Source of the DNA: Baffinella frigidus
Lineage: Eukaryota > Cryptophyceae > Cryptomonadales > Baffinellaceae
NCBI GenBank assembly: GCA_026770585.1
Contig: MU647242.1
Location: 71,568-85,130, forward strand
DNA length: 13,563 nt
Direction of reading: 5' to 3'
The translations under genes were made by a program, and so were the position numbers. A model generated the notes under the pieces. It was not told where the DNA came from, made no database searches, and saw nothing but the letters and a program-made list of their open reading frames with translations. Positions 1 to 7,252 of this stretch are shown here, one piece after another. Position 1 is the first letter of the stretch. Every line of letters begins with the position of its first letter.

Positions 1-126
1 GAGGAGGGGGGGGGTTCTCGTAAGAGGCGGGACTCGACGCCTGAATTTTTGTGATTCGGGGGATAGGAGAGTAGTGGTGATGCGGAGGACCTTGATAGGG
101 CAACGTCCTGAAACCCGGGCAGTTGG

Positions 127-228
127 GCCTACGGTATTGTCTACGGTAGGCCGTAGGGCTCCTAGGACCTGATGTTTCGTAGGAACCCCCCTGGGCCCCT
201 ACGGCCTACCGTAGGCAATACCGTAGGC
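127..228. mobile_element. Palindromic element, family E
   Basis: About 100 bp with arms of roughly 31 bp that are inverted complements with about one mismatch. The left arm begins CCTACGGTATTG and the right arm ends CAATACCGTAGG. The centre contains CCTAGGACC, a motif that also occurs in the centres of families A and B. It has no coding capacity and looks like a small fold-back or MITE-type element. A related half-site (CCGTAGGAACCCCCC) occurs near 5626. Positions 1-126 before it contain nothing I recognise. Confidence 0.6.
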
Positions 229-275
229 TTAACTACCCGGTTTTGGTCCGGCAAGGCCTCTCCTTTGGAGCCATC

Positions 276-415
276 AACCCTCACGGCTGAGGCAAATTCA
301 CGATTTTCGATTGAGGATTTCAAGGGTGTTGAAGTCGGAATCCGACTTCAACGGCTCCAATTCCCCTTGGAATCGGGAAATCACCAATCGTCGATTTGCC
401 CAAGCCGTGAGGGTT
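276..415. mobile_element. Palindromic element, family F
   Basis: A 140-bp imperfect palindrome. The ends are AACCCTCACGGCT and AGCCGTGAGGGTT, and the exact centre is a perfect inverted repeat of GTTGAAGTCGGA and TCCGACTTCAAC around 329-353. The arms between are imperfect (for example GGCAAATTCACG against its partner). There is a single copy in this window and no plausible protein. It is probably a fold-back or MITE-like insertion, but with one copy the target duplication cannot be established. Confidence 0.6.
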
Positions 416-517
416 GGTGGAGGGGTCCCGTGGGTGCCAGGTTGGTTGTCTGGGGATGCAGTCCCGTGTAGGATGACCGGAGTGACTTTACCACAGTCAC
501 GTCCACTGGAAGTAGAT

Positions 518-632
518 ATCCCTTAAGTGGCCAGTAGGCTCATGCGCCCTACCGTAGGGCCCTAGGACCTGCCTCGGGCCTCTTGGGGGTCAATTTGGGG
601 GTCAATTTTGACCCCCTGGCCACTCGAGGGAT
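518..632. mobile_element. Family B TIR element, copy 1
   Basis: Termini are TCCCTTAAGTGGCC and its complement (right end degenerate, CTCGAGGGA), flanked by TA on both sides. The interior has the family B core (ACCGTAGGGCCCTAGGACC) and the GTCAAATTTGAC-type inner palindrome. In this copy the inner palindrome is expanded by a short duplication (GGGGGTCAATTT repeated). Other B copies lie at 4855, 5161, 8734, 9534, 9769, 9990 and 10505. It is non-coding and MITE-like, with TA target sites. Confidence 0.75.
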
Positions 633-696
633 AGGCCGCACGTGCAGGACTGTATCCCCATAGGGAGTGACCTGAATGCACGCGTGTTCTCCGTTT

Positions 697-917
697 ATAC
701 AGCGCCTCCCCCTAGGAACCTACAGTAAACCTGTGCCTAGGATCCTATGGTTGTCCTGGGGGGAGGGGCGCTTTCTTATGAGTGGGCGAGGTACCCCCAG
801 GGGTACCTCGCTCACAAGAAACCGCCCTCCCCCCTAGGACCACCGTAGGTCCCTAGGCATAGTCCTACTGTAGGGTCCTAGGGGGGGGCGGTTTCTTATG
901 GGCGAGGTACCCCTGTA
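697..917. mobile_element. Two abutting family A palindromic elements
   Basis: Two family A units lie head to tail. The first (697-799) has lost its left terminus, while the second (800-917) is nearly complete. Family A is about 120 bp with ends CAGGGGTACCTCGCTCATAA and its complement, followed inward by GAAACCGCC, poly-C/poly-G arms and a CCTAGG-rich centre, so the whole unit can fold into one hairpin. The first copy has GAGTGGGCGAGG in place of GAGCGAGG at its right end, a small duplication-like change. A short stretch at about 991-1018 resembles family C but is too short to call. Confidence 0.75.
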
Positions 918-1109
918 CACAGCGTGTAGAGTGCACATGACCTCTCGCTAGGTCCTACTCAGACACAGCCTCCCTGGGGGTGCCCACATGGCGGCCGTGT
1001 TGGTGTTAATAAATGGCTCTCTCAGTACAGCACACGCGTGGTGTCTCTCTGTCCAAGGTTGATAGGGTTGTGGACTGAAAAGCGGGTAGTTATTGAGTAC
1101 GGTAGGCCG

Positions 1110-1231
1110 TACAGGGGTACCTCGCTCATAAGAAACTGCCTCCCCCTAGGACCCTACAGTAGGCCTATGCCTAGGGTCCTATGGTGGTCCTATGGGGGGG
1201 GGGGGGGTCTTATGAGTGTGGCACCCCTGTA
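1110..1231. mobile_element. Family A palindromic element
   Basis: Complete unit of about 122 bp counted with its flanking TA on each side. The left end is TACAGGGGTACCTCGCTC; the right end is degenerate (GTGTGGCACCCCTGTA) and the G-tract is expanded to about 14 G. Chance ORFs through this family translate to the recurring peptide YRGTSLIRN, which is a by-product of the terminal repeat and not a gene. Positions 1235-1450 downstream contain nothing I recognise. Confidence 0.8.
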
Positions 1232-1453
1232 GGCCGTAGGGGCCTGGAACCTTGCAGCGTGAAACAGCCCGGGATTTTCAAATTGGTGAGCCCAAATAGA
1301 CTGAGACAGATCCAGGCTTTCCCCCCTTTGGCAGACCAAGGGGGTCTAAATGGGACGAAATAGCCCCCTCCTGCCTTCTTGTGACGTTCGATACATGTAG
1401 CAAGGGTCGCTGTGTGTTATTCACATCGCAGGCCACGCCCACCTCACCCTTGA

Positions 1454-1502
1454 GGGGGAAAGCGAGGTTTAATAAGTTGACAAACACGACCGCTGCACGC
1501 CA
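1454..1502. repeat. Family C interspersed repeat, copy 1
   Basis: A roughly 50-bp block containing GCGAGGTTTAATAAGTTGAC followed by AAACACGACCGCTGCACGCC. Similar blocks occur at 1783, 8796 and (inverted) 9945. It is non-coding and its true boundaries are not visible from this copy. A family A element begins 11 bp downstream. Confidence 0.65.
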
Positions 1503-1512
1503 CGTGGTGGGG

Positions 1513-1634
1513 TACAGGGGTACCTCGCTCATAAGAAACCGCCCCCCCCCCTTGGACCACCATAGGACCCTAGGGATGGTCCTACTGTAGGGTCCTAGGG
1601 GGGGGCGGTTTCTTATGAGCGAGGTACCCCTGTA
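1513..1634. mobile_element. Family A palindromic element
   Basis: A complete, well-preserved copy including the TA on both flanks. The terminal arms TACAGGGGTACCTCGCTC and GAGCGAGGTACCCCTGTA are perfect inverted complements, and the match continues inward through ATAAGAAACCGCC. This is one of the best reference copies of the family in the window. Positions 1640-1780 after it show no gene or recognisable repeat. Confidence 0.85.
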
Positions 1635-1782
1635 GGACGTGACGTAGGGGCTCTAGCCCAAGTGCACCCGGAAGGGTGCATGTAGCAACAGACGCGTCAC
1701 GCCCTAGGGCGGGCTAATTACGGGAGCGGCGGACGGCGCAGATGTAGAGACCCAGCCTTGGGCACGAGTGGGGAAGTGGGAA

Positions 1783-1832
1783 GGGGGAAAGCAAGGTTTA
1801 ATAAATCGGTAAACACGACCGCTGTACGCCAG
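1783..1832. repeat. Family C interspersed repeat, copy 2
   Basis: Matches copy 1 over GGGGGAAAGC, AAGGTTTAATAA and AAACACGACCGCTG with several substitutions (for example AATCGG in place of AGTTGA). It is non-coding and followed immediately by a 25-bp tandem duplication. Confidence 0.6.
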
Positions 1833-1845
1833 TAGGAGAGATTAT

Positions 1846-1895
1846 TAATAATAGCCGAGACGTAGGAGTCTAATAATAGCCGAGACGTAGGAGTC
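1846..1895. repeat. 25-bp tandem duplication
   Basis: Two exact copies of a 25-bp unit that begins TAATAATAGCC and ends CGTAGGAGTC. The second copy ends exactly where the hAT-like element H begins, so the duplication may be connected to that insertion or may simply have been its target. Confidence 0.85.
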
Positions 1896-2396
1896 CAGGG
1901 CTGGGAACTCAACTCATCGTTGTTGAGTTGAGCCAGTATCATGAATCATGAGTTCGTTGTTGAGTTGAGCTGAGTTGAGCCAATTCCATGGTTTTGAGAA
2001 TCCTTGTTGAGTTGAGTTGAGCACTCAGCTCAACAAGGCTCATTAGGCTCAATAAGAATTCGGTTCCAAAAGTCGGTTTGTACCAAAATCTGAAATTTTT
2101 GTACCAAAATCTGTTCCTGGTACAAAATTTTGGTACCAGGATTTTCAACTAAATCGTTTTTGGTTGGCCGAAATTTTCAGAAATGCCGTACAACTTGGAC
2201 ACGCCGGCGCCAATTTTGGCTGTGCTCATTAATTAAGGCTCATTAAGGATCATTGGCTCAACTCATCCTTGTTGAGTTGAGCTGAGTTGAACCGATCTGA
2301 GCTGGGGAGTTGTTGTTGAGTTGAGCCGGCTCATTGGCTCAACTCAACACATTGTTGAGCCTTATTGAACCGTCGCTTAATGAGTTCCCAGCCCTG
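1896..2396. mobile_element. Non-autonomous hAT-like element H
   Basis: The ends are perfect 16-bp inverted repeats, CAGGGCTGGGAACTCA and TGAGTTCCCAGCCCTG. CAGGG followed by TGGG at the tip is characteristic of hAT-superfamily termini (established knowledge). The subterminal regions carry many TTGAG/CTCAA repeats in both orientations (for example GTTGAGTTGAGC), and the centre is AT-rich with GGTACCAAAAT-type inverted blocks. No transposase is encoded in its 501 bp, so it is a MITE-like derivative. An exact 8-bp target duplication is not visible: the flanks share only CGTAGGA, offset by three bases on the left. Confidence 0.7.
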
Positions 2397-2518
2397 CGTA
2401 GGACCTAGGATTCCTACCAAGTTCATAGCAGCCCGAAGGGGTGAGGGCGATGAACAATGTTTCGAATGTTCGAGAACGCCACCAGACCTTCTTAAAAACA
2501 GTCAGACAGTCAGAGGAC

Positions 2519-2632
2519 TATTCCAGCCCCGTACTTGGAGCCGTTACCCCGCGGTCTCACTTCAAGTTGACAAAACCTCAGCAAAAACGTCTAAAGTTGC
2601 ACAATAACGGCTCCAAGTACGGGGCTGGAATA
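2519..2632. mobile_element. Palindromic element, family G
   Basis: A 114-bp unit with perfect 28-bp inverted repeats (2519-2546 and 2605-2632) whose tips read TATTCCAGCCCCGTAC. Each end carries TA, compatible with TA target duplication. The 58-bp centre is single-copy and non-coding. Two short ORFs crossing it are chance products. It is a MITE-like element, with only one copy in the window. Confidence 0.75.
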
Positions 2633-2798
2633 CCCCCTCCCCATATTCTGGGGGCAAATTTGATGATCAAATATTTCACGTTTGTTTTTTTTGGGGGGGG
2701 GGTGGCTTGAGGACTCGGAGGAGGCGCGACGACGCTGGAGGAGGCTGGGGGTGGCGGGGCGAGGCGGGAGGAGGCTGGAGTGCCTTTAACCAGTCACG

Positions 2799-4279
2799 AT
2801 GGCCTCTAACAAGCGGCGCAACACGGAGTCTTTGACAGACACGCTCTGGAGCAGGCTGGACGATCTCGTCACTGATGCGAGTAATTCCACCCCCCGGCCC
2901 CCCCAAACCTGCGCCCTCTCGACTCCGGGAGCCCCTGTCCAAGCCCCTGCAGCATCGGGGCGGAAACTGCGCCCAGGCTGCTTGCCGACGCTGATGGGTG
3001 CTGGTGTTGGGACGCAGAGCCTGGAGAGCGCCGTGGGCTTGTGCCTGGGCAGTCCCGTCGGCCAGCGCTGCTACAGGCAGCGATTCGGCGAACACGCAGT
3101 CTGATGACGCCGGGGCCGCTGGAGGAAGCCTGGCAACAGAGCCCGTCCTTCCAGGACCTTACAAGTTGGATACCGGTTGAGGCGCGCGGCAATATCCGGG
3201 TTGCGCTGCAGGGTCGGGACGGCGACGCCTTCCACAGCTTCTGTCAGTCGGCGGTGAGTGACGTGGGCAAGCCGCACGGAGAAACCTACTGGGAGCGCGA
3301 CAAAGTTGTGGGACGGTCCATCACGGTGCGCTTCTTCACCCGCGCGCCAGGGCCGCCTGGTCTGCGAAATCCGGAGTGTCTGCTCATGATGCGAGCAGTC
3401 AAGCTCACGCTGGTGGGGGTGCAGCCGCGGCAGCTTGCTGGGCGACCGATTCCAGAGGCGATCGGGGTGTTCATCGCGGATCTGAGCGGAGGCCTGAACT
3501 CGCAGTGGACGGTACAGGCGGCGCACGTTCGGTGTTTGCTGGCCGCGGGGGTGGCGTCGGGCAATTACGCAATGGATACGGGAAACATCAAACCGTTGGA
3601 GATCCTCACAACAATGTTCACATTCGAACTGTCGAAAGCGGAGGGGGGCGCCAGCTGGTTCTCCCGGGCCGCAGCAAAGCTCGAGTGCGCCGCCACAAGC
3701 GTCCTCAACGTCGCGCAGCGCTCCGCCTCATGGCTCACCCGCAAGGCCATCGGCGCGTCGCACAAGTGGCTCTTCCGCCTCCACGAGGACGACTCCATCT
3801 CGATCCTGGACATCCTGTTCCTGCGGGTGATTGGGGGCTTGGTGGCGAGCGCTTCGCACGAGCACGCCGCCGGCAAGGTTGCCTTCACCCACGGCGGGCT
3901 GGACTTCGTGCATTTCGTCGCCGACCCGGAGCAGCCGCTCGACGGGAACCTGCGCGCGTCGTTTGTGCGGATCACGGGGGCCAAGAATTATCAGTCAACC
4001 ACCGATTCTCAGTTAACCACCGAGGCTCGTCACCTGTCCGACCGCGGCTCGCATAGCGGCGCGTTCGATGTGCACCACCCGTTTGTTCTGGCACTCGAGT
4101 GGGGCGGGGGGGGCTTTCATATTGTGTGTACACGGATCGGGATGGACTCGTTGGGGTCCAAGGTTTCTTCGGAGGAGGAGGATGTGTCGCAGCTCATCGA
4201 GAAGCTCAAGGTTTCTCCGGGGGGGGGGCACCAGACCGACGGCAGCGCCACTCTATGTTTTGGACAATCCGAAGTGTAG
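2799..4279 (+). CDS. Gene 1, two-exon protein of unknown family (426 aa)
   Basis: Proposed coding exons are 2799-2880 and 3081-4279. The start is the ATG in CAGTCACGATGG, with A at -3 and G at +4, and it is conserved in the paralogue at 12118. Exon 1 encodes 27 residues (MASNKRRN to LVTDA). Splicing GA|GTAATT to CTACAGGCAG| joins it in frame to TIRRTRSLMTPGPLEE, whereas reading straight through stops at 3104. The N-terminal half (to about residue 165) is basic and mixed in charge and contains SWIPVEARGNIRVALQGRDG and VRFFTRAPGP. The C-terminal half has an amphipathic stretch (FSRAAAKLECAATS) and ends GGGHQTDG to GQSEV. I see no signal peptide, clear membrane segment or known catalytic motif. 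An 18-nt in-frame tandem duplication lies at 3992-4027. Relative to gene 2 it lacks blocks of 17 and 15 residues. Conservation of frame across two diverged paralogues argues for real coding. Family and function are unrecognised. Confidence 0.7.
2881..3080 (+). other. Predicted intron of gene 1 (200 nt)
   Basis: The donor is A|GTAATTCC and the acceptor GCTACAGGCAG|. It is phase 1 and the only nearby AG that restores the downstream frame; the competing CAG at 3074-3076 is out of frame. The paralogue has the same donor, acceptor and phase with a 194-nt intron that is almost as similar as the exons. The intron is GC-rich, with a C-run just after the donor. If retained, it would yield a protein of about 101 residues ending at 3104, and that frame is also open in the paralogue. 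Confidence 0.65.
3992..4027 (+). repeat. In-frame 18-nt tandem duplication in gene 1
   Basis: Two units, CAGTCAACCACCGATTCT and CAGTTAACCACCGAGGCT, encode QSTTDS then QLTTEA. The paralogue has only a short KQSTSKAGG stretch at this point. It adds a small hydrophilic loop-like insertion to gene 1 without breaking the frame. Confidence 0.8.
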
Positions 4280-4303
4280 CGAAACCGCCCTCAAACCCGG
4301 CAG

Positions 4304-4560
4304 CCCGGCGTGGCTTGCCTCGCTGGGAGCGGTGGGGGGGACCCGTTCCAAGGGTGTCCGTGTACTGCTGGACCCGTTCCAAGGGTGTCCGTGTACTGCT
4401 GTCACGTCCCGAAAGTAGTACCGGGCTGTAACAAGGCGGTACAAAAAGGTACAAGCCGGTACAAAAAGTTACTACCGTCACGTCCAAATAAGCCGTCCAT
4501 CTATCATATATAGGCCACACCCACCCGGCGTGGCTCGCCTCGCCGGGAGCGGTGGGGGGG
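4304..4560. repeat. Direct repeats downstream of gene 1
   Basis: A 31-bp unit (GGACCCGTTCCAAGGGTGTC and onward) occurs twice in tandem at 4339-4369 and 4370-4400. It is framed by a roughly 36-bp direct repeat, CCCGGCGTGGCTTGCCTCG, at 4304-4340, repeated with few changes (CGTGGCTCGCCTCGCCGG) at 4524-4560. Between them, 4425-4480 has several GGTACAA blocks. The sequence CCGGCAGCCCGGCGTGGCT at 4298 recurs inverted at about 10465-10483 beyond the 3' end of gene 2, so this flank belonged to the original duplicated segment. No gene is visible here. Confidence 0.7.
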
Positions 4561-4563
4561 CGA

Positions 4564-4690
4564 AGGATGCCGACGCGCCAGGATCTTGCAGCATGAAATG
4601 GAAACGAATGTCTGTCTGCTCGTGCCAGCGCTGCTCTGTGTGCGTGCTGCCCTCGCTCTGCCCTCCTGTGCTTTGCTGTGCATCGGTGGG
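4564..4690 (-). repeat. Family D interspersed repeat, copy 1
   Basis: Read on the minus strand it contains CACGAGCAGACAG, CGTTTCCATTTCAT and ATCCTGGC, preceded by CACGCACACAGAGCAGCGCT. The same order of blocks occurs on the + strand at 9186-9360, and the shorter right part at 9652 and 10190. This copy shows the uninterrupted sequence at the point where the 9186 copy carries a 60-bp insertion. Short ORFs across it are not supported as genes. Confidence 0.65.
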
Positions 4691-4705
4691 GCGCGGGGTG
4701 CAGTG

Positions 4706-4826
4706 TACAGGGGTAAATCGCTCATAAGAAACCGCCACCTCCGAGCACCCTACAGTAGCCCTATGCCTAGGGTCCTATGGTGTTCCTAGGGGGGTGGGCG
4801 TTTCTCATGAGCGAGGTACCCCTGTA
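4706..4826. mobile_element. Family A palindromic element
   Basis: 121 bp counted with TA on each side. The left terminus is slightly altered (CAGGGGTAAATCGCTC) and the right one intact apart from TTTCTCATGAGCG. The centre carries the conserved CCTATGCCTAGGGTCCTATGG. It is non-coding. Confidence 0.8.
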
Positions 4827-4854
4827 CACTAGCCCCCCACGCCTTTTTTATCTT

Positions 4855-4956
4855 ATCCCTTAAGTGACCAGGCCTCCAAATTTGGGGGCCTGAGGTCCTA
4901 GGCTGGTCCTAGGGCCCTACCGTAGGGCGTATGAGCCTACTGGCCACTTAAGGGAT
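4855..4956. mobile_element. Family B TIR element, uninterrupted copy
   Basis: Flanked by TA on both sides, with tips TCCCTTAAGTG and CCACTTAAGGGA. The orientation is opposite to copy 1: GGGCCTACCGTAGGGCGTAT-type core followed by GAGCCTACTGGCC. It contains the intact CTACTGG site that in the 5161 copy is split by a family A insertion. The stretch 4957-5160 after it holds only the small palindrome listed next. Confidence 0.8.
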
Positions 4957-5058
4957 ACAGGGCGTTGCAGGTCCGTGTTTCCCCTTTCATTAATCACTCA
5001 CCCCCAACCACTTTGGAGGCCTGCTTGCTCTTTGGGGCCTGCGTGTTCTTGCTTTAGG

Positions 5059-5113
5059 ACCAGAGGGTTGACTGAATCTCTCGTGTACATGTACATGTAG
5101 TCAACCCTCTGGT
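5059..5113. repeat. 55-bp palindrome
   Basis: Perfect 15-bp arms, ACCAGAGGGTTGACT and AGTCAACCCTCTGGT, enclose a 25-bp loop containing TGTACATGTACATGTA. There is no poly-U tract or coding partner that would make it a terminator. It may be a small fold-back element. Nothing else is recognisable between 4957 and 5160. Confidence 0.75.
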
Positions 5114-5160
5114 ACTAATTTAAGAAAACAGACCGAACGAGGCTCGACCAGATGTGGTTT

Positions 5161-5382
5161 ATCCCTTGAGTGGCCAGTACAGGGGTACCTTGCTCATAAG
5201 AAACTGCCACCCCCTAGGATTCTACGGTAGGCCTATGCCTAGGGCCCTAAGGTGGTCCTAGGGGGGTGGCGCTTTCTTATGAGCGAGGTACCCCTGTAGG
5301 CTCATACGCCCTTCCGTAGGGCCCTAGGACCCGCCTAGGACCCCTTGGCGTTCAATTTTGACCGCCTCGCCACTTAAGGGAT
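5161..5382. mobile_element. Family B element split by a family A insertion
   Basis: The B element starts TCCCTTGAGTGGCCAG and ends CCACTTAAGGGA, flanked by TA. After CCAG it is interrupted at 5178-5298 by a complete family A unit, then resumes GGCTCATACGCCC. Uninterrupted copies (518, 9534) read CCAGTAGGCTCAT, so A inserted at TA and left TA on each side. This nested pair shows that A is mobile and TA-targeting and that this A is younger than this B. Confidence 0.85.
5178..5298. mobile_element. Family A element nested in family B
   Basis: 121 bp including both TA copies. The left tip CAGGGGTACCTTGCTC has one substitution and the right tip is canonical. The central CCTATGCCTAGGGCCC is retained. 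The surrounding B sequence aligns exactly once this segment plus one TA is removed. Confidence 0.85.
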
Positions 5383-5523
5383 AGATGCATGTAGCCCAGA
5401 TATCTCTGTAGGCCTAGACCTAGGAGTCGAAATGGGAGGAGGCAAGAGGGCTCTAGGCAAGAGACAAAAGTGCGTGAATCACGGATCACCAACACCTCGG
5501 CTGAACAGAAACGGAAATGTCCC

Positions 5524-5570
5524 TGTTCACCCTCACCCCCCCTTGGGCCAAGGGGGGGTGAGGGTGAACA
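5524..5570. repeat. Perfect 23-bp hairpin
   Basis: TGTTCACCCTCACCCCCCCT is the start of a 23-nt arm that is followed, after one G at 5547, by its exact complement ending GGGTGAGGGTGAACA. It would form a very stable hairpin in DNA or RNA. It lies in a non-coding stretch (5383-5691) with no other recognisable feature, and there is no second copy in the window. Confidence 0.85.
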
Positions 5571-5691
5571 CAGTGGGCTACGAAGGGATTTTCTGCTCAG
5601 ATTTAAGCAATTTCCCGTTGCCTTATCCGTAGGAACCCCCCCCTATGTCCCTACGGATTCCCTACCGTAGGGTCGTAGGTCTTGTCGCTTA

Positions 5692-5868
5692 AAGCCGTTT
5701 TTTTGAGCGGGCTGGTCTGAAAAACGGGCACCTCAATTTTTTTAAATGGCTCGAGATCCTTACCTTTTCCCTTAGGCCCAAAATTTTAAATGGCTGGAAA
5801 TAATTTTGAAAAAGACTTAAAATTGTATGGGCCCCTTACAATTTTAAGTCTTTTTGCTTTACAATTTG
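5692..5868. repeat. Left terminal inverted repeat of J
   Basis: It pairs with 8337-8507 in inverted orientation, with scattered substitutions such as TTAAATGGCT here against TCTAACTGGCC there. The inner hairpin is at 5809-5855, with near-perfect arms of about 19 nt around GGGCCCC. Divergence between the two repeats suggests the insertion is not recent. Confidence 0.75.
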
Positions 5869-6002
5869 TTTTCAAAAAAAAAGTTGCCCATTTTTTTCAG
5901 CCCACGGCGCCCCGCATGGCGCCCCCCCACTCCCCGCACCTCAACTGACCCTCACACCCCCCCCCCCTTGCCTGGAACCTGAAACAAAAAAAAAAATCAG
6001 GT

Positions 6003-6093
6003 TTTAGGTCCTGAAGGTTTCAATTTCTCTCAACGTAGCCCAACGACACGCCGTTCCGTAGAAGGGATCTGCAGAGAAAGCATTTTTGCTTTC
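6003..6093. repeat. Repeat K, copy 1 (inside J)
   Basis: Contains TTTAGGTCCTGAAGGTTT, then CTCAACGTAGCCCAACGACA and CGCCGTTCCGTAGAAGGG, CTGCAGAGAA. The same blocks in the same order are at 9094-9178, and the central part is inverted at 13293-13335. A second short block at 6141-6173 (GGGTGGCTCT, TTGGGGTG) recurs inverted at 12706-12738. The identity of K is unknown and it is non-coding as far as I can see. Confidence 0.65.
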
Positions 6094-6769
6094 GGATCGC
6101 GTTTAGCTCTCTAGTGCAGAGGCTCGCGAAGAGGGGATACAGGGTGGCTCTGTTGGGGTGTTTGAGTAATCCCAAAGAGGAACGCGCTCGCACACACACC
6201 GAACCCAAGTCAGCCGCTATGAGGCTCATGGTATCCCATGGTTGGAGCATAGGAGATTCAACCACGGATACCCCAGAGAAAAGAAGATTCCAAAAGGTGA
6301 GAGGGGTTGTGTGGGGGGGGGTGAGGTGAGGTTAGCCAGACCCAAAAGATGAAAGGAGGGAAGGTGGATGTGAAGAGGTATCCCCCTGTGTACGGGAGTT
6401 AGCAGAATTCGGGGCAATCCAAGCGTCAGGGACAGCAATATAAATTACCAAAACAAGTGTTAGCACCCACCCGCGTTAGCATAATAAGGCAAGCAGCGTA
6501 TCAGCAACCCCCCGCCTTTCAATAAGGCCGTTATCGCCCCCCCTCCCACTTGGCGCCTAGGTGGAGGACGTGTGAGTGTTTCCACTCTGTCCTCTTTTTA
6601 AGCTAATCGTAGTGTGGTCTGTCGTATCGCCCCTTCCTACAACTATGCGACGGCTTGCTGTCTTGTCTGCTCGTCCATATTCCTCCCCCTGCCAGAGCCC
6701 CCCCCCCCCCCTCCCGCACCCAGCACCTCTTAGTCCCCTTCCTGCTTCTTGGTGTTGTCATTGTGGGGT
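6094..6769. other. Interior of J with no recognised feature
   Basis: Apart from the short K-related block at 6141-6173, this stretch shows no repeat or gene that I can support. ORFs of 70-109 codons here have low-complexity or poly-C-derived translations and no counterpart elsewhere. A C-run lies at 6701-6710, just before the telomere-like tract. Confidence 0.5.
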
Positions 6770-7252
6770 TTTAGTTTCGGGTTCCAGGTTTCGGTTTTCG
6801 GTTTTCGGTTTTAGAGTTCAGGTTTCGGGTTTGGGTTTCTGGTTTCGGGTTTTGGATTTCGGGGGTTTGGGGTTTGGGGTTTGGGGTTTGGAGTTTGGAG
6901 TTTAGGGTTGTTCAGGATTGTTCAGGGTTTGGGGTTTGGGGTTTGGGGTTTAGGGTTTAGAATTTAGGGGCTAGGGTTTAGAGGTTAGGGTTCAGGGTGT
7001 AGGGTGAGTGGTTTGGGATTTGGGGTTTAGGGTTGAGGGTTGAGGGTTGAGGGTTTAGGGTTTAGGGTTTAGGGGTTAGGGTTTAGGGCTTGGGGTTTGT
7101 GGTTTAGGGCTTAGGGTTTAGGGTTTAGGGTTTAGGGTTCAGGGTTTTTGGTTTGGGTTCAGGGTTTAGGGTTCAGGGTCCATGGTTTAGGATTTAGGGT
7201 TCAGGGTGTAGGGCTCAGTTTCAGAGTTTAGGTTTTAGTGTTTAGGGTTTGG
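6770..7252 (+). repeat. Degenerate telomere-like TTTAGGG tract
   Basis: About 480 bp of 6-8-bp units dominated by TTTAGGG and variants (TTTCGGG, TTTGGGG, TTCAGGG, TTGAGGG). The G-rich strand is the + strand. The 5' part is mostly TTTCGGT/TTTGGGG and the 3' part mostly TTTAGGG. TTTAGGG is the telomere repeat of most plants and many algae and alveolates (established knowledge). Degeneracy and the non-terminal position indicate an interstitial tract, not a functional chromosome end. ORFs running through it encode repetitive peptides and are not genes. Confidence 0.8.

Noticed and set aside
1038-1590. Short ORFs containing the recurring peptide YRGTSLIRN
   Set aside because: The peptide is the translation of the family A terminal repeat in one frame. 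It recurs wherever the element inserts and is not a protein family.
3071-4056. Other long frames overlapping gene 1 (151, 226 and 139 codons)
   Set aside because: Shadows in alternative frames of the same GC-rich exon. No start or intron conservation with gene 2 in those frames.
3041-4279. Gene 1 starting at the first in-frame GTG at 3041
   Set aside because: This start lies inside the predicted intron. The conserved ATG at 2799 with spliced exon 1 explains both paralogues better.
4279-4560. Polyadenylation signal for gene 1
   Set aside because: No AATAAA was found close downstream; only CCAAATAAGC near 4484, which is too weak to call.
5059-5113. Transcription terminator
   Set aside because: The 25-base loop is too large, no U-tract follows, no gene lies upstream, and the context is eukaryotic.
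6576-6905. 109-codon ORF running into the telomere-like tract
   Set aside because: The second half is a translated simple repeat (Phe/Gly/Val-rich) and the first half is poly-C derived.
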